Part shown: positions 1 to 9,761 of the stretch, one piece after another | Position numbering within the stretch: position 1 is the first letter of the stretch | How the letters are laid out: each line of letters begins with the position of its first letter | From: Strigamia acuminata | Lineage: Eukaryota > Arthropoda > Chilopoda > Geophilomorpha > Linotaeniidae | Assembly: GCA_949358305.1 (NCBI GenBank) | Contig: OX442317.1 | Coordinates: 11,288,186 to 11,352,185 of the forward strand | Direction of reading: 5' to 3' | DNA length: 64,000 nt | The notes under the pieces: generated by a model | Told to the model about the DNA's origin: nothing | The model's input: only the letters and a program-made list of their open reading frames with translations | Databases searched by the model: none | Translations under genes and position numbers: made by a program

Positions 1-790
1 GACTGAGGATTTGGTCTATTCGTAGCATGGAGTAGAGAGTGTGGCCTGGCGGTGGTTTTTTCTTTTTTCTCTTTAAAAATTCTGGATTTGGCTTAAGAAA
101 TTGGACAATTTCTAAATTAGCAATATTTATTTCCGTTGTTGTATAATTATGTTTCACTCTGAGGTCCCACAATAACATAATTTATTTAAAAGTTAAAAAA
201 AATGTTTAGTACAAAATAAAGTTAATATGTGTACATTTTTCAACAATAAATTACGTGTATTGTTTGCATTCATGGAAACCAAAATAAGTGCGGACTAAAT
301 TGGCGCAGAATAAACACATGGAAATCCAAATGGAGTAATAAGTGTGGATGAATAACCGTGAAATTACATACCCTACAATTGAATAGGTGTGGAACGAAGA
401 AATCATAACTGAACAACCGCGGAATTCTGAAAACAATTTATATTTCAAATTTTGAAATTGCAAACAAATTGCAACCGAATAACCGCAGAATGTTTACTAT
501 TTTGTTTTATAATTTGTGTACATGACAAATAAAATTCCTTTATTGTTTCAACGTCTGAAAATGTCAAACAGTGTGGTTAGATAACTGTCACAATGTTTTA
601 GTTGGATTAGACGCGACATTCGACATCGCATTCGAAATCAGGCAGGAAATGTGTTTTCTGTTTCACACATGGAATTAATCGTTAATAAAATTACAACAAT
701 AAAATTACAATTTGGAACCCGGTAACTCGCAAGATTTTAACGTATTATTATGAAAAGTAATTGTCTAGGTATGACAACTGATTGTTTTTT
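1..790. other. gene-free AT-rich stretch with short GCGGA motifs
   Basis: No convincing coding region. Between about 250 and 500 there are several loose copies of a motif of the type 'gaataggtgtgga', 'aaccgcggaat' and 'aaccgcagaat'. The same motif recurs in both orientations near 52.26 and 53.47 kb, so this is probably debris of one dispersed transposon family. The 70-residue minus ORF here has no protein-like character. Confidence 0.4.
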
Positions 791-1819
791 TTAAAACTTT
801 CCATTCAAATAATCGCTAGTCATATCTAAAACAGACGATGGTTCTGAAATATCAGTAATATCCTTGGTCGAATTTGATATTTTGGAATTATCAGCAACAT
901 TCTCAGGAAAATATTTCCAGATTTCTTCTTCTACTTTATTAACTTTGATAGGTGGCTGGTAATATATGTCATCGCTTAAACTATTTCCATAAAATGTACG
1001 GTCATTTTCCGTTTTCCGTTTATTTTCTTGATTTACTTTAACAAGATCAGAAACTGGGCCTTCAGAGATATTTTTATCGTATTCACTAACATTGCTACAA
1101 AAATTTAAGTCAGATTCGACATCATCGATGGAAGAATACGTGTCTACGTTTCCGCTCTCCACTTCCAGTGTAAACTTTGGTGTAATATTTGAAGAACTCT
1201 TATTGGTCGTAAAAGTACTAATAGTACCTTTGATTGACGTCATTTTAGAAATGTCAGTTCCTATGCTATACCACGGGTTTTCACGAGAGTTGAGAGTAAA
1301 TCTTCCAGCGCTATCTTTGTGAGTTGGGTAGACCCATTTACGTAAGCACGGTACTTGTTCATCACCACTCTCAAAATCATAAATATCAGAAGAAACATCA
1401 TTTTTGAACTGTTGAAATCGTGCTTTGCATATTCCAAAACACATTTTAGATTTGTGTCCAACGCATCGATTAACCAATGTCAGATAAATTTTTTTTGATT
1501 CATACTTTAAATTTAGTTTTTTGCATATGTATTCGCTAAGTTTTTCCAAGAATGCATCCAATTGACAATCTACTTTCATCCATCCGCGTCTAAGAGAGAT
1601 TTTTGTGGACACAGTATTAGAACCTTTATTGTTTCTGCTGTCTAAAGATTCCATTGGGCGTTGAACGGGACACCCATAACCGGATACACCAGAGAGTATC
1701 AAGGAAGGAGATAAATGAAATCGTGATATCATATAATGTGTACTTTTGGTATCTGGAATTAGGGTGAAAAGATCATTATCCAAAAAATTTGTATATTTTT
1801 CTAAACTAGATAGCTCCAT
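791..1819 (-). CDS. hypothetical protein, 342 aa, intronless
   Basis: An open frame of 342 codons on the minus strand, from an ATG at 1819 to TAA at 791. I do not recognise the family. The N-terminal half is mixed and fold-like, with a Cys-containing stretch (CVGHKSKMCFGICKARF, about residues 118-134) that could be structural. The C-terminal half is Ser/Thr/Asp-rich and probably disordered, ending in an acidic, hydrophobic tail with repeated D-I-[ST] motifs. There is no signal peptide or membrane segment. Codon usage is AT-rich like the surroundings, so the ORF is not obviously foreign. An ORF this long is unlikely by chance in AT-rich DNA, which supports a real gene, but upstream exons cannot be excluded and no function is proposed. 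Confidence 0.6.
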   Translation of the reverse strand: MELSSLEKYTNFLDNDLFTLIPDTKSTHYMISRFHLSPSLILSGVSGYGCPVQRPMESLDSRNNKGSNTVSTKISLRRGWMKVDCQLDAFLEKLSEYICKKLNLKYESKKIYLTLVNRCVGHKSKMCFGICKARFQQFKNDVSSDIYDFESGDEQVPCLRKWVYPTHKDSAGRFTLNSRENPWYSIGTDISKMTSIKGTISTFTTNKSSSNITPKFTLEVESGNVDTYSSIDDVESDLNFCSNVSEYDKNISEGPVSDLVKVNQENKRKTENDRTFYGNSLSDDIYYQPPIKVNKVEEEIWKYFPENVADNSKISNSTKDITDISEPSSVLDMTSDYLNGKF

Positions 1820-2189
1820 TATTACTTCTACAGATGTTTATGTGTGTGTGTTGAATTTTGCACAGATTTTATATATGACCTTTTTTTACATAACACTATA
1901 TTATATAATTAATTATAGTAACTTTTTTATTTTGACATGATTATTTTTTTAAATATAACTTTATTTTAAACATAAATACTACAAGTATATAAATTTGCTA
2001 AATGAATTTACAATTTTTTAAGTTACTGAAGACTATTAATTCTTGAAAATATTTAATCGATAAAATGTAGATTTGTTTTATATTCTACTTCAGTTTGTAT
2101 TTTAGGATTTGTCACGTTTAACTCATTGAATCAAGTTAACAAATTATCGCTGGTCGCAACAATTGGTCTAGATCTGTGAAACTCTCGTG

Positions 2190-2390
2190 TGATGGCCGCA
2201 GGCCTGGACTGAGAACAAATTTATTACCGGGAAATCTGGGTGTCCAGGCCACAATTAATGAAGTCGGGACAGGCTACAGCAGGCCGCGACAGGCCACAAC
2301 GGCCACGGGCCACGGGCCACCGGGGAACTTCCGGTAGCCCGCCGGGCCAGTCCAGCACTGGATGGCTGCTGTTCAATGTGGACGCCGGAT
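2190..2390 (-). repeat. GC-rich dispersed repeat, copy 1
   Basis: A GC-rich island in AT-rich DNA. Read on the minus strand it starts near 'cagtgctggactggcccgg' and contains runs of GGCC/GGCCC. A diverged copy lies in the opposite orientation at about 37,970-38,110, sharing the order cagtgct, gga/gat-tggcc, gggctac, gg-agtt/aattt-cc and tggcc-gtggccc. This is a dispersed repeat, and the ORF over it is not a gene. Confidence 0.65.
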
Positions 2391-2473
2391 AGTTAAAAGT
2401 TTTGTTGTTTGATAGTTGCATTACATTTATTTAGTATGAAATAAAAAGTAAAATTTTCTAATGAAAAAGAATG

Positions 2474-2584
2474 TTAGATTATCTTACTCTTAGGTTTCCT
2501 AAATTTATAAAACCAGACACCAAAAATTACCGATACAAATAAAATAACACCCATTGAACTGTATATACATATTTCGCTTAACAT
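2474..2584 (-). CDS. possible micropeptide with one membrane segment (36 aa)
   Basis: A 36-codon ORF with ATG at 2584 and TAA at 2474. The peptide has a short polar N-terminus, one hydrophobic stretch of about 17 residues (MGVILFVSVIFGVWFY) and a basic tail (KFRKPKSK), the layout of a type-III/tail-anchored small integral membrane protein with a cytosolic positive end. It is too short for its coding status to be judged from length, and no homologue is recognised. It could equally be a chance ORF or one exon of a larger gene. Confidence 0.3.
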   Translation of the reverse strand: MLSEICIYSSMGVILFVSVIFGVWFYKFRKPKSKII

Positions 2585-3843
2585 TTTTTATATAAGAAAA
2601 TATTTCGGCAATATTGTCTCGTTTATCGTTTCAATAGATTAGCTAAACAAAAGTCTCATTTAGCGATTGTCACACCTTAGCAACTTTGACAACACGAAAA
2701 TGACCCAATCACTAAATTTTAGGTCGGTAAAACGTAGTCGTTAAAACATGGTCGCTAAGATGTACCAGACACATGCTGTTGAGAGTCAAAGTTACATAGG
2801 AACAACCACGGTTAACATCAAGCATAATCCATTCTTATTCACCTTACCAAGATAATTTTCCCTTGACGCGTAAAACTTATCCAAACCGTAGCTAGGCGGA
2901 AGCACCTTCTCGGAAATGTTGAACTAAATTTAATAAAACCAATTGTAAATGATCTCCAACCAGATTTTCTTCTACAAGGCAAGACAAGACAAGATAATGC
3001 GTAACGGCCATGTTGCTGTATGTCATTTCGTGGATCAACTCCAGCAGAAGTTAATTTTTCCTTATTTTACAATGCAGGGTAGATGGAATTGGTTACTTTT
3101 CACTATAGATAGTTGAAACACGGAAATCTTAACAATTTAAAACGATTCGTTTTGATTGTGATACATTTATTATAACTTGATTAAATTATTTTGATGTAGT
3201 TGTAGTGTAATCTCTGTAAATATTATAATGGTAGTACTGTAGTATCCAGTGTGTTCAAACACGTTGTGTGAAAAAATTTTCTGCAAAATATTTTTCCTTC
3301 AGATCAGATTTTATACGACCTTACTAGGATGAGGAATTCACACAATTGTTGCTGAACAAGTAAATTAGTTTATTGAGTAATAATTACAATCATTCTGACA
3401 AGAAAACAAAAATTCCACATTCTCCCTAGATGTCTAAACGTGAAAACAACCATTTTATTCAGCTAGGAAGTATGATTAAATCAATACAAATATTTTTCTT
3501 TTATTATTCTAACATGTTAATTATTTAGGCAAACACATGCATCAATTCAATAAAATGTGTATTTAAATTTAATTAACTTAACTTTATTTATTTCATTATT
3601 TTCTGATGCCATTTTATATTATGACAACAATTTTAAAGTCCAGGAAAGAATTCGAAAATGATCTAGGATTTTGTTTATGTTTTACCTCATCCCATGTTTT
3701 ACTTAAAAAGTATATCCAAATATAAAATAGCACTACAAATAGAACTTGATCAAATAAATATATTTGCAATGGGGAAAAGTAAATGAAATAATATTATTCA
3801 TCCTTTGAATGTGTCATAATTATTCAACCCACGTTTAACTCAC
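2585..3843. other. intergenic, no gene seen
   Basis: AT-rich with no exon-like ORF on either strand. Around 2,640-2,770 there are short 'gtcgctaaga' / 'tcgttaaaac' motifs resembling the GCTAAAAC family at 62 kb. No other structure was seen. Confidence 0.5.
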
Positions 3844-4541
3844 CTAATTTATCCCGGACGAACCAAATCCACCTTTATCGCGATCGGTTTTGTCTAACAA
3901 CTAAAAAAAAAGGTAAAAAAAAATATTTAAAATAATCCCTACTTTTTTCCTGAAATATAAAATTACATCAACTTCATGCATTTGTGGATGGCAAATTTTT
4001 TCGCAGATCAATTGTGCAATTCGATCGCCTTTTGAAACTGAAATAAACAATTTGATTACAAATGCAATCCGCTTAATAAAAAATGATTAAATTACAAACC
4101 TTTGAATTCCGTTTTACCGAAATTAAATAGAATGATGTTTACTGTGCCCCTGTAATCCTGGTCAATTACTCCACCACCAATATCAATAAAGTGTTTATAC
4201 GCTAATCCGCTTCGTGGGGCTGTAATTAATCATTTTTTAAATTTTTCTAATTATTATTCTTTAGTTTTATTCATTTTTTGCACCAATTCGTCCGTAATAA
4301 CCATCAGGAATTGCAACTTGCAAGTCAGTGGAAATTAGCTGTCTGTCCATTGGTGGAACCATGTAGTCTTTTACACTTTAAATCAAAATAAAATATTAAC
4401 AAATATTTTAATTAAATTAATTTCATTAATAAAAATTAATATTCACCTGAAGAGATCAAACCCAGCCGAAAATGCTGATCCTCTTTTCGGCTTGTACGCA
4501 TTTTTAGTAACACGTTTGAAGTAGATAACAGGAGTTGACAT
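3844..4541 (-). CDS. Dut: dUTP diphosphatase, five exons, 144 aa
   Basis: Hydrolyses dUTP to dUMP and pyrophosphate, keeping uracil out of DNA and feeding dTMP synthesis; the family acts as a homotrimer. The exons (4447-4541, 4284-4375, 4100-4219, 3967-4037, 3844-3900) join in frame with GT/AG introns of 62-71 bp and total 435 nt including TAG. All five trimeric-dUTPase motifs are present in order: AGFDLFS (motif 1), APRSGLA (2), [19 protein letters not shown] (3, with the catalytic Asp), KGDRIAQLI (4) and GGFGSSG (5, the C-terminal P-loop-like arm that closes the active site). The length matches the nuclear isoform of other animals and no mitochondrial presequence is visible. The start at 4541 gives [11 protein letters not shown], equivalent to the usual first beta strand. 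A LINE tail ends about 120 bp upstream and may crowd the promoter. Confidence 0.95.
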
Positions 4542-4660
4542 CACAATTTTCTTAAAAAGAGAAACGTGAAATAGGATGGTCAAACGAGTTTGATAGGTGT
4601 TTGTCTGTGAAAGTCAGAAATTGATTGTTATATACTGTATAAACAGGGAAACGGTTGTAA

Positions 4661-4669
4661 TAATAATAA

Positions 4670-4712
<43 letters not shown>
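4661..4712 (-). repeat. (TTA)n tail of the LINE
   Basis: About 50 bp of perfect or near-perfect aat/taa triplets directly abut the 3' end of the minus-strand LINE. Simple-sequence 3' tails of this kind are typical of I/L2/CR1-type non-LTR retrotransposons, so this marks the reverse-transcription start. Confidence 0.85.
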
Positions 4713-6450
4713 GTTTATTTCTCAAAGAATAAAAATTGAGTGGGTGCCCCCCAACAGCCGAAGCCTACAAGGAGGGGCACCCAGCAAAAACAAATCAAAA
4801 GTAACAAAAAGAGAGAAACAAACAACAAACAAAACTACCTAAATTAACACATTGGAAAAACATAAACAGACATCACGCAAAGAACAAATAAAGAAATCCA
4901 AACCGCCGAGACAACCGTTACAATTGGTCATAACACGGCCCACCGGAGAGCGCGGCTCCATGACTAGAAAAAGCTGCGGGGCACCGCGCACATAATGAAA
5001 AGCGGGCAGTCTCAAACAGAACTGGGCCAAAACATCAGGAGCAGTAATATTGCCATGAAATAATTGAAGGGCAAAGACACAATCAGCTCTCGCTAATGCG
5101 ATAGAAATAGGGATTAAACCTAACTGTTCCAAGACAACAGGATACGAATATGGAAAGAACGAGCTCAGAAACCTACGATACATTGCCCAAACAAATCGCC
5201 GCTGCACCCCCTCCAAACGCAACAGCAAGTAGGGGGCACAACCACTCCACAGCAAACCCCCAAACATCAAACGCGACTTGACCAAGAGAACAAACAGAAG
5301 ACGCAACGGCGGCAAAGATTTAAAAGAATAAGACAATCTATAAATAATTCCTAAGAACCTCGCACAACGCGCAACAACACCATTGACATGAGAATTAAAA
5401 GTGAGACCATCATCAACAATCACCCCAGGATCTCTAAAAACGGAATGCCGCGGTATTAAAACACCAGCAAGGCGGTAAGGAAAACAGATCTTCACCGTCT
5501 TACGTGAAAAAGAATTGCAGATTTCTTGGGATTAACAGACATGCAGTTGATAGACATCCACCCAAAAATCATATCGAGACATCGCTGGAGGCGATCACAG
5601 TCTGCAATCGACCTCACATCAACCCCCACCTTAGTGTCGTCGGCGAACAAGGCATGATGGTAATCATGAATAAAACCAGAAAGGTCATTTATAAAAATCA
5701 AAAACAGAATAGGGCCGAGGATGGACCCCTGAGGGACCCTGGAGGAACATGTAAAAGAATCAGGGCAAACACAGTCTCCACACTCCACAAAAGCCAAGCA
5801 AGAACTCAAAAAGCTCTCAAACCAAGCACAAAATCGGGAGGTCAAACCGTAAAAGGATAGCTTAATCAGCAGAAGCGAATGGTCGATCGAATCGAAGGCC
5901 TTAGCCAAGTCGAGGTAGACAACATCATACAGACCCCGGGAAAGGAATGATTTAAACATAGTACTATAAAAGGATAAGAGATTCAACTCCACAGATCTTC
6001 CCCCAACAAAACCGTACTGGTTCTCCGTGATAAAAAGGTTGGACCAGATACGGAACTCAACAAGAATGTACAACTCAAAAAGCTTTGCAATAGGGCTTAA
6101 GAGAGAGATTGGACGATAATTAGTAACAACGGAACGATCCCAGCTCTTAAAGATCGGAACTACATAAGCAGTCTTCCAACAGGCGGAAAAAATTCCACTA
6201 GTTAACGAAAGATTGAATAAATGAGCCAACTGAGCGGCCAAAATCTCAATGCACCCCTTGATCACAAAGCTCGGAATACCATCGACCCCGCAGGACTTCC
6301 CGGAACGTAGCCGTTTAGAGGCGACAACAATATCCGCAGCAGTAAAGTGCGGGATATCTAAATTAACAGAAGGAAAAGACACGGGGCAATTCAAGATAGA
6401 AAAATTCGACCGCTGGTAAGCCATATCAGCAGCATCCCGAGCACCCCCTA
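4661..6450 (-). mobile_element. 5'-truncated non-LTR retrotransposon (Jockey/CR1-like LINE)
   Basis: A minus-strand LINE fragment. Residues from 6424 downwards encode a reverse transcriptase domain: NYRPISLLSPIAKLFE (finger region), YLDLAKAFDSIDH (first catalytic Asp block), VPQGSILGPILFLIFINDL and FADDTK (the YADD-like catalytic box). The reading frame breaks at about 5492-5500: the first ORF ends TGA at 5492, and the typical thumb and C-terminal region continues in another frame from 5495 to 4839. A single-base indel therefore separates them and the copy is dead. The endonuclease domain and ORF1 are missing, so the copy is 5' truncated, ending near 6450 against FEM1-derived sequence. The 3' end carries the (TTA)n tail. 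Clade is not certain. Confidence 0.9.
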
Positions 6451-6451
6451 T

Positions 6452-6890
6452 TCATGACGTTAAAATTACATTAAAGGCTATATTAATCCAGCTAATTGAA
6501 AATATGGCACATACGGATGGACGTTATTGACAGCGGAGGACTAACGCCGTTTGAAATTGCAATGGATCCTGACCTCAAGATTGTATTAAATCCTTGTTAT
6601 TATTTAAATCTTCAATGTTTGGCAGCCAATGTCATAAATAAGTTTAAAATTTCATATGAGAAAGCACCAAAAACGATAATACCTTTCATTGAAATTCATA
6701 AGTTTCCAAATTGAAGTTTGGAGAATCACGATGTGTATTAAATTAATGATCTAAAATGATTAAATTAATAATCTGAAATGATTAAATTAAAAATCCTAAA
6801 TAGTTTCTACGATTTTGTTTTATCGTTGTGGAAATAAACTTTTTAATTTAGAACAATAAATATTTTAATTTTGGTTTATTTGAAACAGAA
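6452..6890 (+). pseudogene. FEM1-like 3' fragment (broken paralogue)
   Basis: The sequence from 6452 aligns with the 3' end of the intact FEM1-like gene at 7382-9400, beginning at the segment equivalent to about 9,137. From 6517 to 6714 it still encodes DVIDSGGLTPFE...NLQCLAANVINKFKIS...FIEIHKF, matching the C-terminal ankyrin repeat and tail of the intact copy. Just upstream, around 6505-6520, an extra 'gatg'-like insertion breaks the frame. The homology continues past the stop into the 3' flank (atgtgtattaaat, aatctgaaatga), so this is a genomic duplicate and not a processed copy. The missing first ~580 codons stop at the LINE boundary, which suggests loss at or before LINE insertion. Confidence 0.85.
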
Positions 6891-7381
6891 GTAATATGGT
6901 AAATTGGCATAATATTTTTTTAGTAATTAATATTCAACTGTATTTTATCACTTTTTGTGGAATTGACAAGATACAGTATGTTGTCCACTAGATATAGACA
7001 AAAATGCGAGTCGAACTGACTTTAAAATATGATTGCAACTGTCTTTCACACAAGAACAAATTCCATTATTAAATGATAAAAAATTAATAAAATTATTTTT
7101 TTTACAATAATTAAAATATTAAATAAATACATTAATAAACTTAAAAAGTAATTTTGTAAAGTTAATGTTTTCTACACTTTGTAAAATGTTCTTTAACAAA
7201 ATACGATTTAAAACTAATTTTTATCTTTAACAAAATTTATAAATCCAATTTAAAAACTTGTAAATATTAAAATTACAATTTCTTTGCAATCCTTCAATTA
7301 AATTAAATCTGCTTTTCTTGCAGTGCAATGTATACAATTCAAACGCATGTCTACAACACGCACTAGAGGCAAACAGTCGAG
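6891..7381. other. upstream region of FEM1-like gene 1
   Basis: AT-rich with no ORF of note. It contains 'ttttgtaaagttaatg' and 'ctttgtaaaatgttc' words resembling those upstream of the second FEM1-like gene and in the 711-bp satellite, so the promoters of the paralogues may share ancestry. Confidence 0.4.
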
Positions 7382-9400
7382 ATGACACACTGCTCGAGTT
7401 TGTATCAAAACCAAACATACGATACCCTCGAACGACAAGTTTATTCTGCAGCACGTGACGGAATGTCCACCACCTTATTCGACCTCCTGACAGGTAAACC
7501 CGATGACGAAATCAGTCTTCTTCTGAACCACATCACCGAGGAGGACGGACAAAGTATCTCACCACTTGCCATTGCCTCGCAAAATGGGAATTTCGAAGTG
7601 GTAAAAGTTTTATTAACGTGCTTTAAACCATCTGTCGATCAGGAATGCACGGTTTGCATGAATGGGCGTGTCATCGGAGGCGCCACTCCTTTGTGGTGTG
7701 CTGTAAATGCCGGGCATTTCCAGGTTTCTAAATGTCTTGTTACTCATGGCGCCAACATAAACCACCAAACTAGAAGTGGAAGGACACCATTATTTGCCGC
7801 CTGTTCCAGAAACAGGTTAGACATTGTGCAATATCTGGTTGAAAGCGGCGCACTCATCAACCTGTCCAACGGCTTCAACGCTAACTGTTTGATAGAAGCC
7901 ACTGCCCGAAAGCATACACAGATCGTTCACTACCTGTTGGAAAAGGGGGCAGATCCTAACATTACATCGTACCTCGGTATGACAGCTCTGCATCATGCTG
8001 CGATGAGTAAGGACTTGGAAATTGTGCAACATATGCTGACGAAAGGAGCAGAAATGCTGAAAAACGAGGAGGGGATTTTGCCATTGTTGTTTGCCACCAC
8101 AAGTAAGCAACTACACGTGTTGAAGTTCCTTCTATCGCGGGAAAATGTATCAGATGCGGAGAGAATTGACGCATGCGAGTTATTAGGTTGTTCTTTCGCA
8201 TACGATCAGGAGAATAAATACCAGGCCAATACATACCATTACGGGCTTGTGGGTACACGTCTCTTGTCTTTTAATCGAAAGCACAGACAAATATCCGAAT
8301 CAGTTTATCTTAAAATGGATAAGAATATAATTTTTACATATGTAGCACACCAGACGATTGAAAAATTGGAGTCGGCCAAAACGAGTAACAACATCCTACA
8401 CGGGAAATCTCAGATGATCAGAGAGAGAATTCTTAGCCCCTATAATCTCGAGGTGCCTTCTTCAGTGACTTTTCTCGAAGCGGCGTTTATCAATGGCGGA
8501 AATTTTGAGCGGTGCATAGAGCTGTGGATGTTCGCTTTGCGTACGAGACAGAACACCAGTCGATCTGCCACCATGAACCTGCAACGTCTTGTGCGGGTGT
8601 TTTGTCGTGCAACACATACCGGCGTCGATCTCTCATTCGGAATCTTGAGCGAGGTACTTAGAAGATGCATTTTAGAGCTGGAGTTCAACCGGGCAGAGCT
8701 CTTGACCGTTGAAAACAGTAATAAGTGGCTGCTGGGTTATGAAATGGACCTAAACATTCTGACAACTGCCTATTTACTAATTCTTCTTACGAAATTAATG
8801 AAGAATATGACGAAGCAGGAAGAAATGTGTATTTATAGCTTGACATCCAAATTGAATTCCCTCGGCTTGTCAACTCACTCTCGCAAGCGTTCATTGTTAC
8901 ATTTAATCGTGCACCCGGATACGGTCGTGGACGAGTTTCACATTAGTGACGTTTGTCGGATTCCCTGTGCGGCCACTGTCAACATGTTAATCAAGTGTAA
9001 AGCTGATGTAAATGCATTTGACCAGTACATGAACACGCCTTTACATTTACTTGCAACGTATTGGAGTTCCAACATTTTCCAACAGATCAGCGATTTGATA
9101 CCAACAGGAAGTGACCCGCAGTTCGAACCTATTTGTGACATCAAAATCATAATAAAAGCTTTAATAATGCAACTAATTAATAATGGCGCACACACGGACG
9201 TTATAAACTGCAGAGGACTGACACCGTTCGAAGCTACACTTGACCCTGAAGTCAAGAATGTATTAAAACCTAGTTCTAATTTAAATCTTCAATGTTTTGC
9301 AGCCAGAGTCATAAATAAGTTTAACATTTCGGATAATAAACTGCCAGAAATGTTAAAAAGTTTCATTAAAATCCACAAGTTTCATAATTGTAATCCATGA
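7382..9400 (+). CDS. FEM1-like ankyrin protein 1, 672 aa, intronless
   Basis: FEM1 proteins are substrate receptors of cullin-2 RING E3 ligases; their N-terminal ankyrin repeats read C-terminal (Arg or related) degrons. Here ankyrin repeats fill about residues 40-270 (for example GGATPLWCAVNAGHFQVSKCL, GRTPLFAACSRNRLDIVQYL, GMTALHHAAMSKDLEIVQHM). A helical TPR-like middle follows (FERCIELWMFALRTRQNTS, about 380-400), and two more ankyrin repeats and the conserved tail lie near the C-terminus (NTPLHLLATYW, DVINCRGLTPFE, NLQCFAARVINKFNIS). The ELLGCSFAYDQENKYQANTYHY block (split here only by description) is a FEM1 signature. Length is close to FEM1B/C (about 617-630 aa). It is the middle member of a local cluster and converges with the second copy. 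Compared with FEM1B its tail is more diverged, so substrate range may differ. The ATG at 7382 is the first in frame. Confidence 0.92.
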   Translation: MTHCSSLYQNQTYDTLERQVYSAARDGMSTTLFDLLTGKPDDEISLLLNHITEEDGQSISPLAIASQNGNFEVVKVLLTCFKPSVDQECTVCMNGRVIGGATPLWCAVNAGHFQVSKCLVTHGANINHQTRSGRTPLFAACSRNRLDIVQYLVESGALINLSNGFNANCLIEATARKHTQIVHYLLEKGADPNITSYLGMTALHHAAMSKDLEIVQHMLTKGAEMLKNEEGILPLLFATTSKQLHVLKFLLSRENVSDAERIDACELLGCSFAYDQENKYQANTYHYGLVGTRLLSFNRKHRQISESVYLKMDKNIIFTYVAHQTIEKLESAKTSNNILHGKSQMIRERILSPYNLEVPSSVTFLEAAFINGGNFERCIELWMFALRTRQNTSRSATMNLQRLVRVFCRATHTGVDLSFGILSEVLRRCILELEFNRAELLTVENSNKWLLGYEMDLNILTTAYLLILLTKLMKNMTKQEEMCIYSLTSKLNSLGLSTHSRKRSLLHLIVHPDTVVDEFHISDVCRIPCAATVNMLIKCKADVNAFDQYMNTPLHLLATYWSSNIFQQISDLIPTGSDPQFEPICDIKIIIKALIMQLINNGAHTDVINCRGLTPFEATLDPEVKNVLKPSSNLNLQCFAARVINKFNISDNKLPEMLKSFIKIHKFHNCNP

Positions 9401-9761
9401 GTTTCAAATTTGGTGGTGTTTAACAACGTGTATTAAATGAATAATCTGAAATGATTTATACGATTTTTTCTAATCTTTTGTAGAAATCTTTTAATTTCGA
9501 TTAAAACATTATCATCTTAATTTTGTTTTATTTCAAATGGTCAAAATGGGCTAAAATGTTGTGTGTATAAAATTTATTTGCTGTATACCAATAACATTAA
9601 GTTTAGTACCTTACATCAAATAATACTACTGTACGTATAATTTATCAGTTCTTTACAATACTGATTAAAGTATAACAAAACAAAAACCAACAGGATTAAA
9701 CAAATCAAAAAGAAAAGAAACCAAAATGTAAATATGAAATCACTAGTAACTACATAATCTA
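9401..9761. other. shared 3' intergenic region of convergent FEM1-like genes
   Basis: Both FEM1-like genes end into this 361-bp AT-rich gap. Its left part is homologous to the 3' flank of the broken paralogue at 6715-6890. No other gene is seen. Confidence 0.6.
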
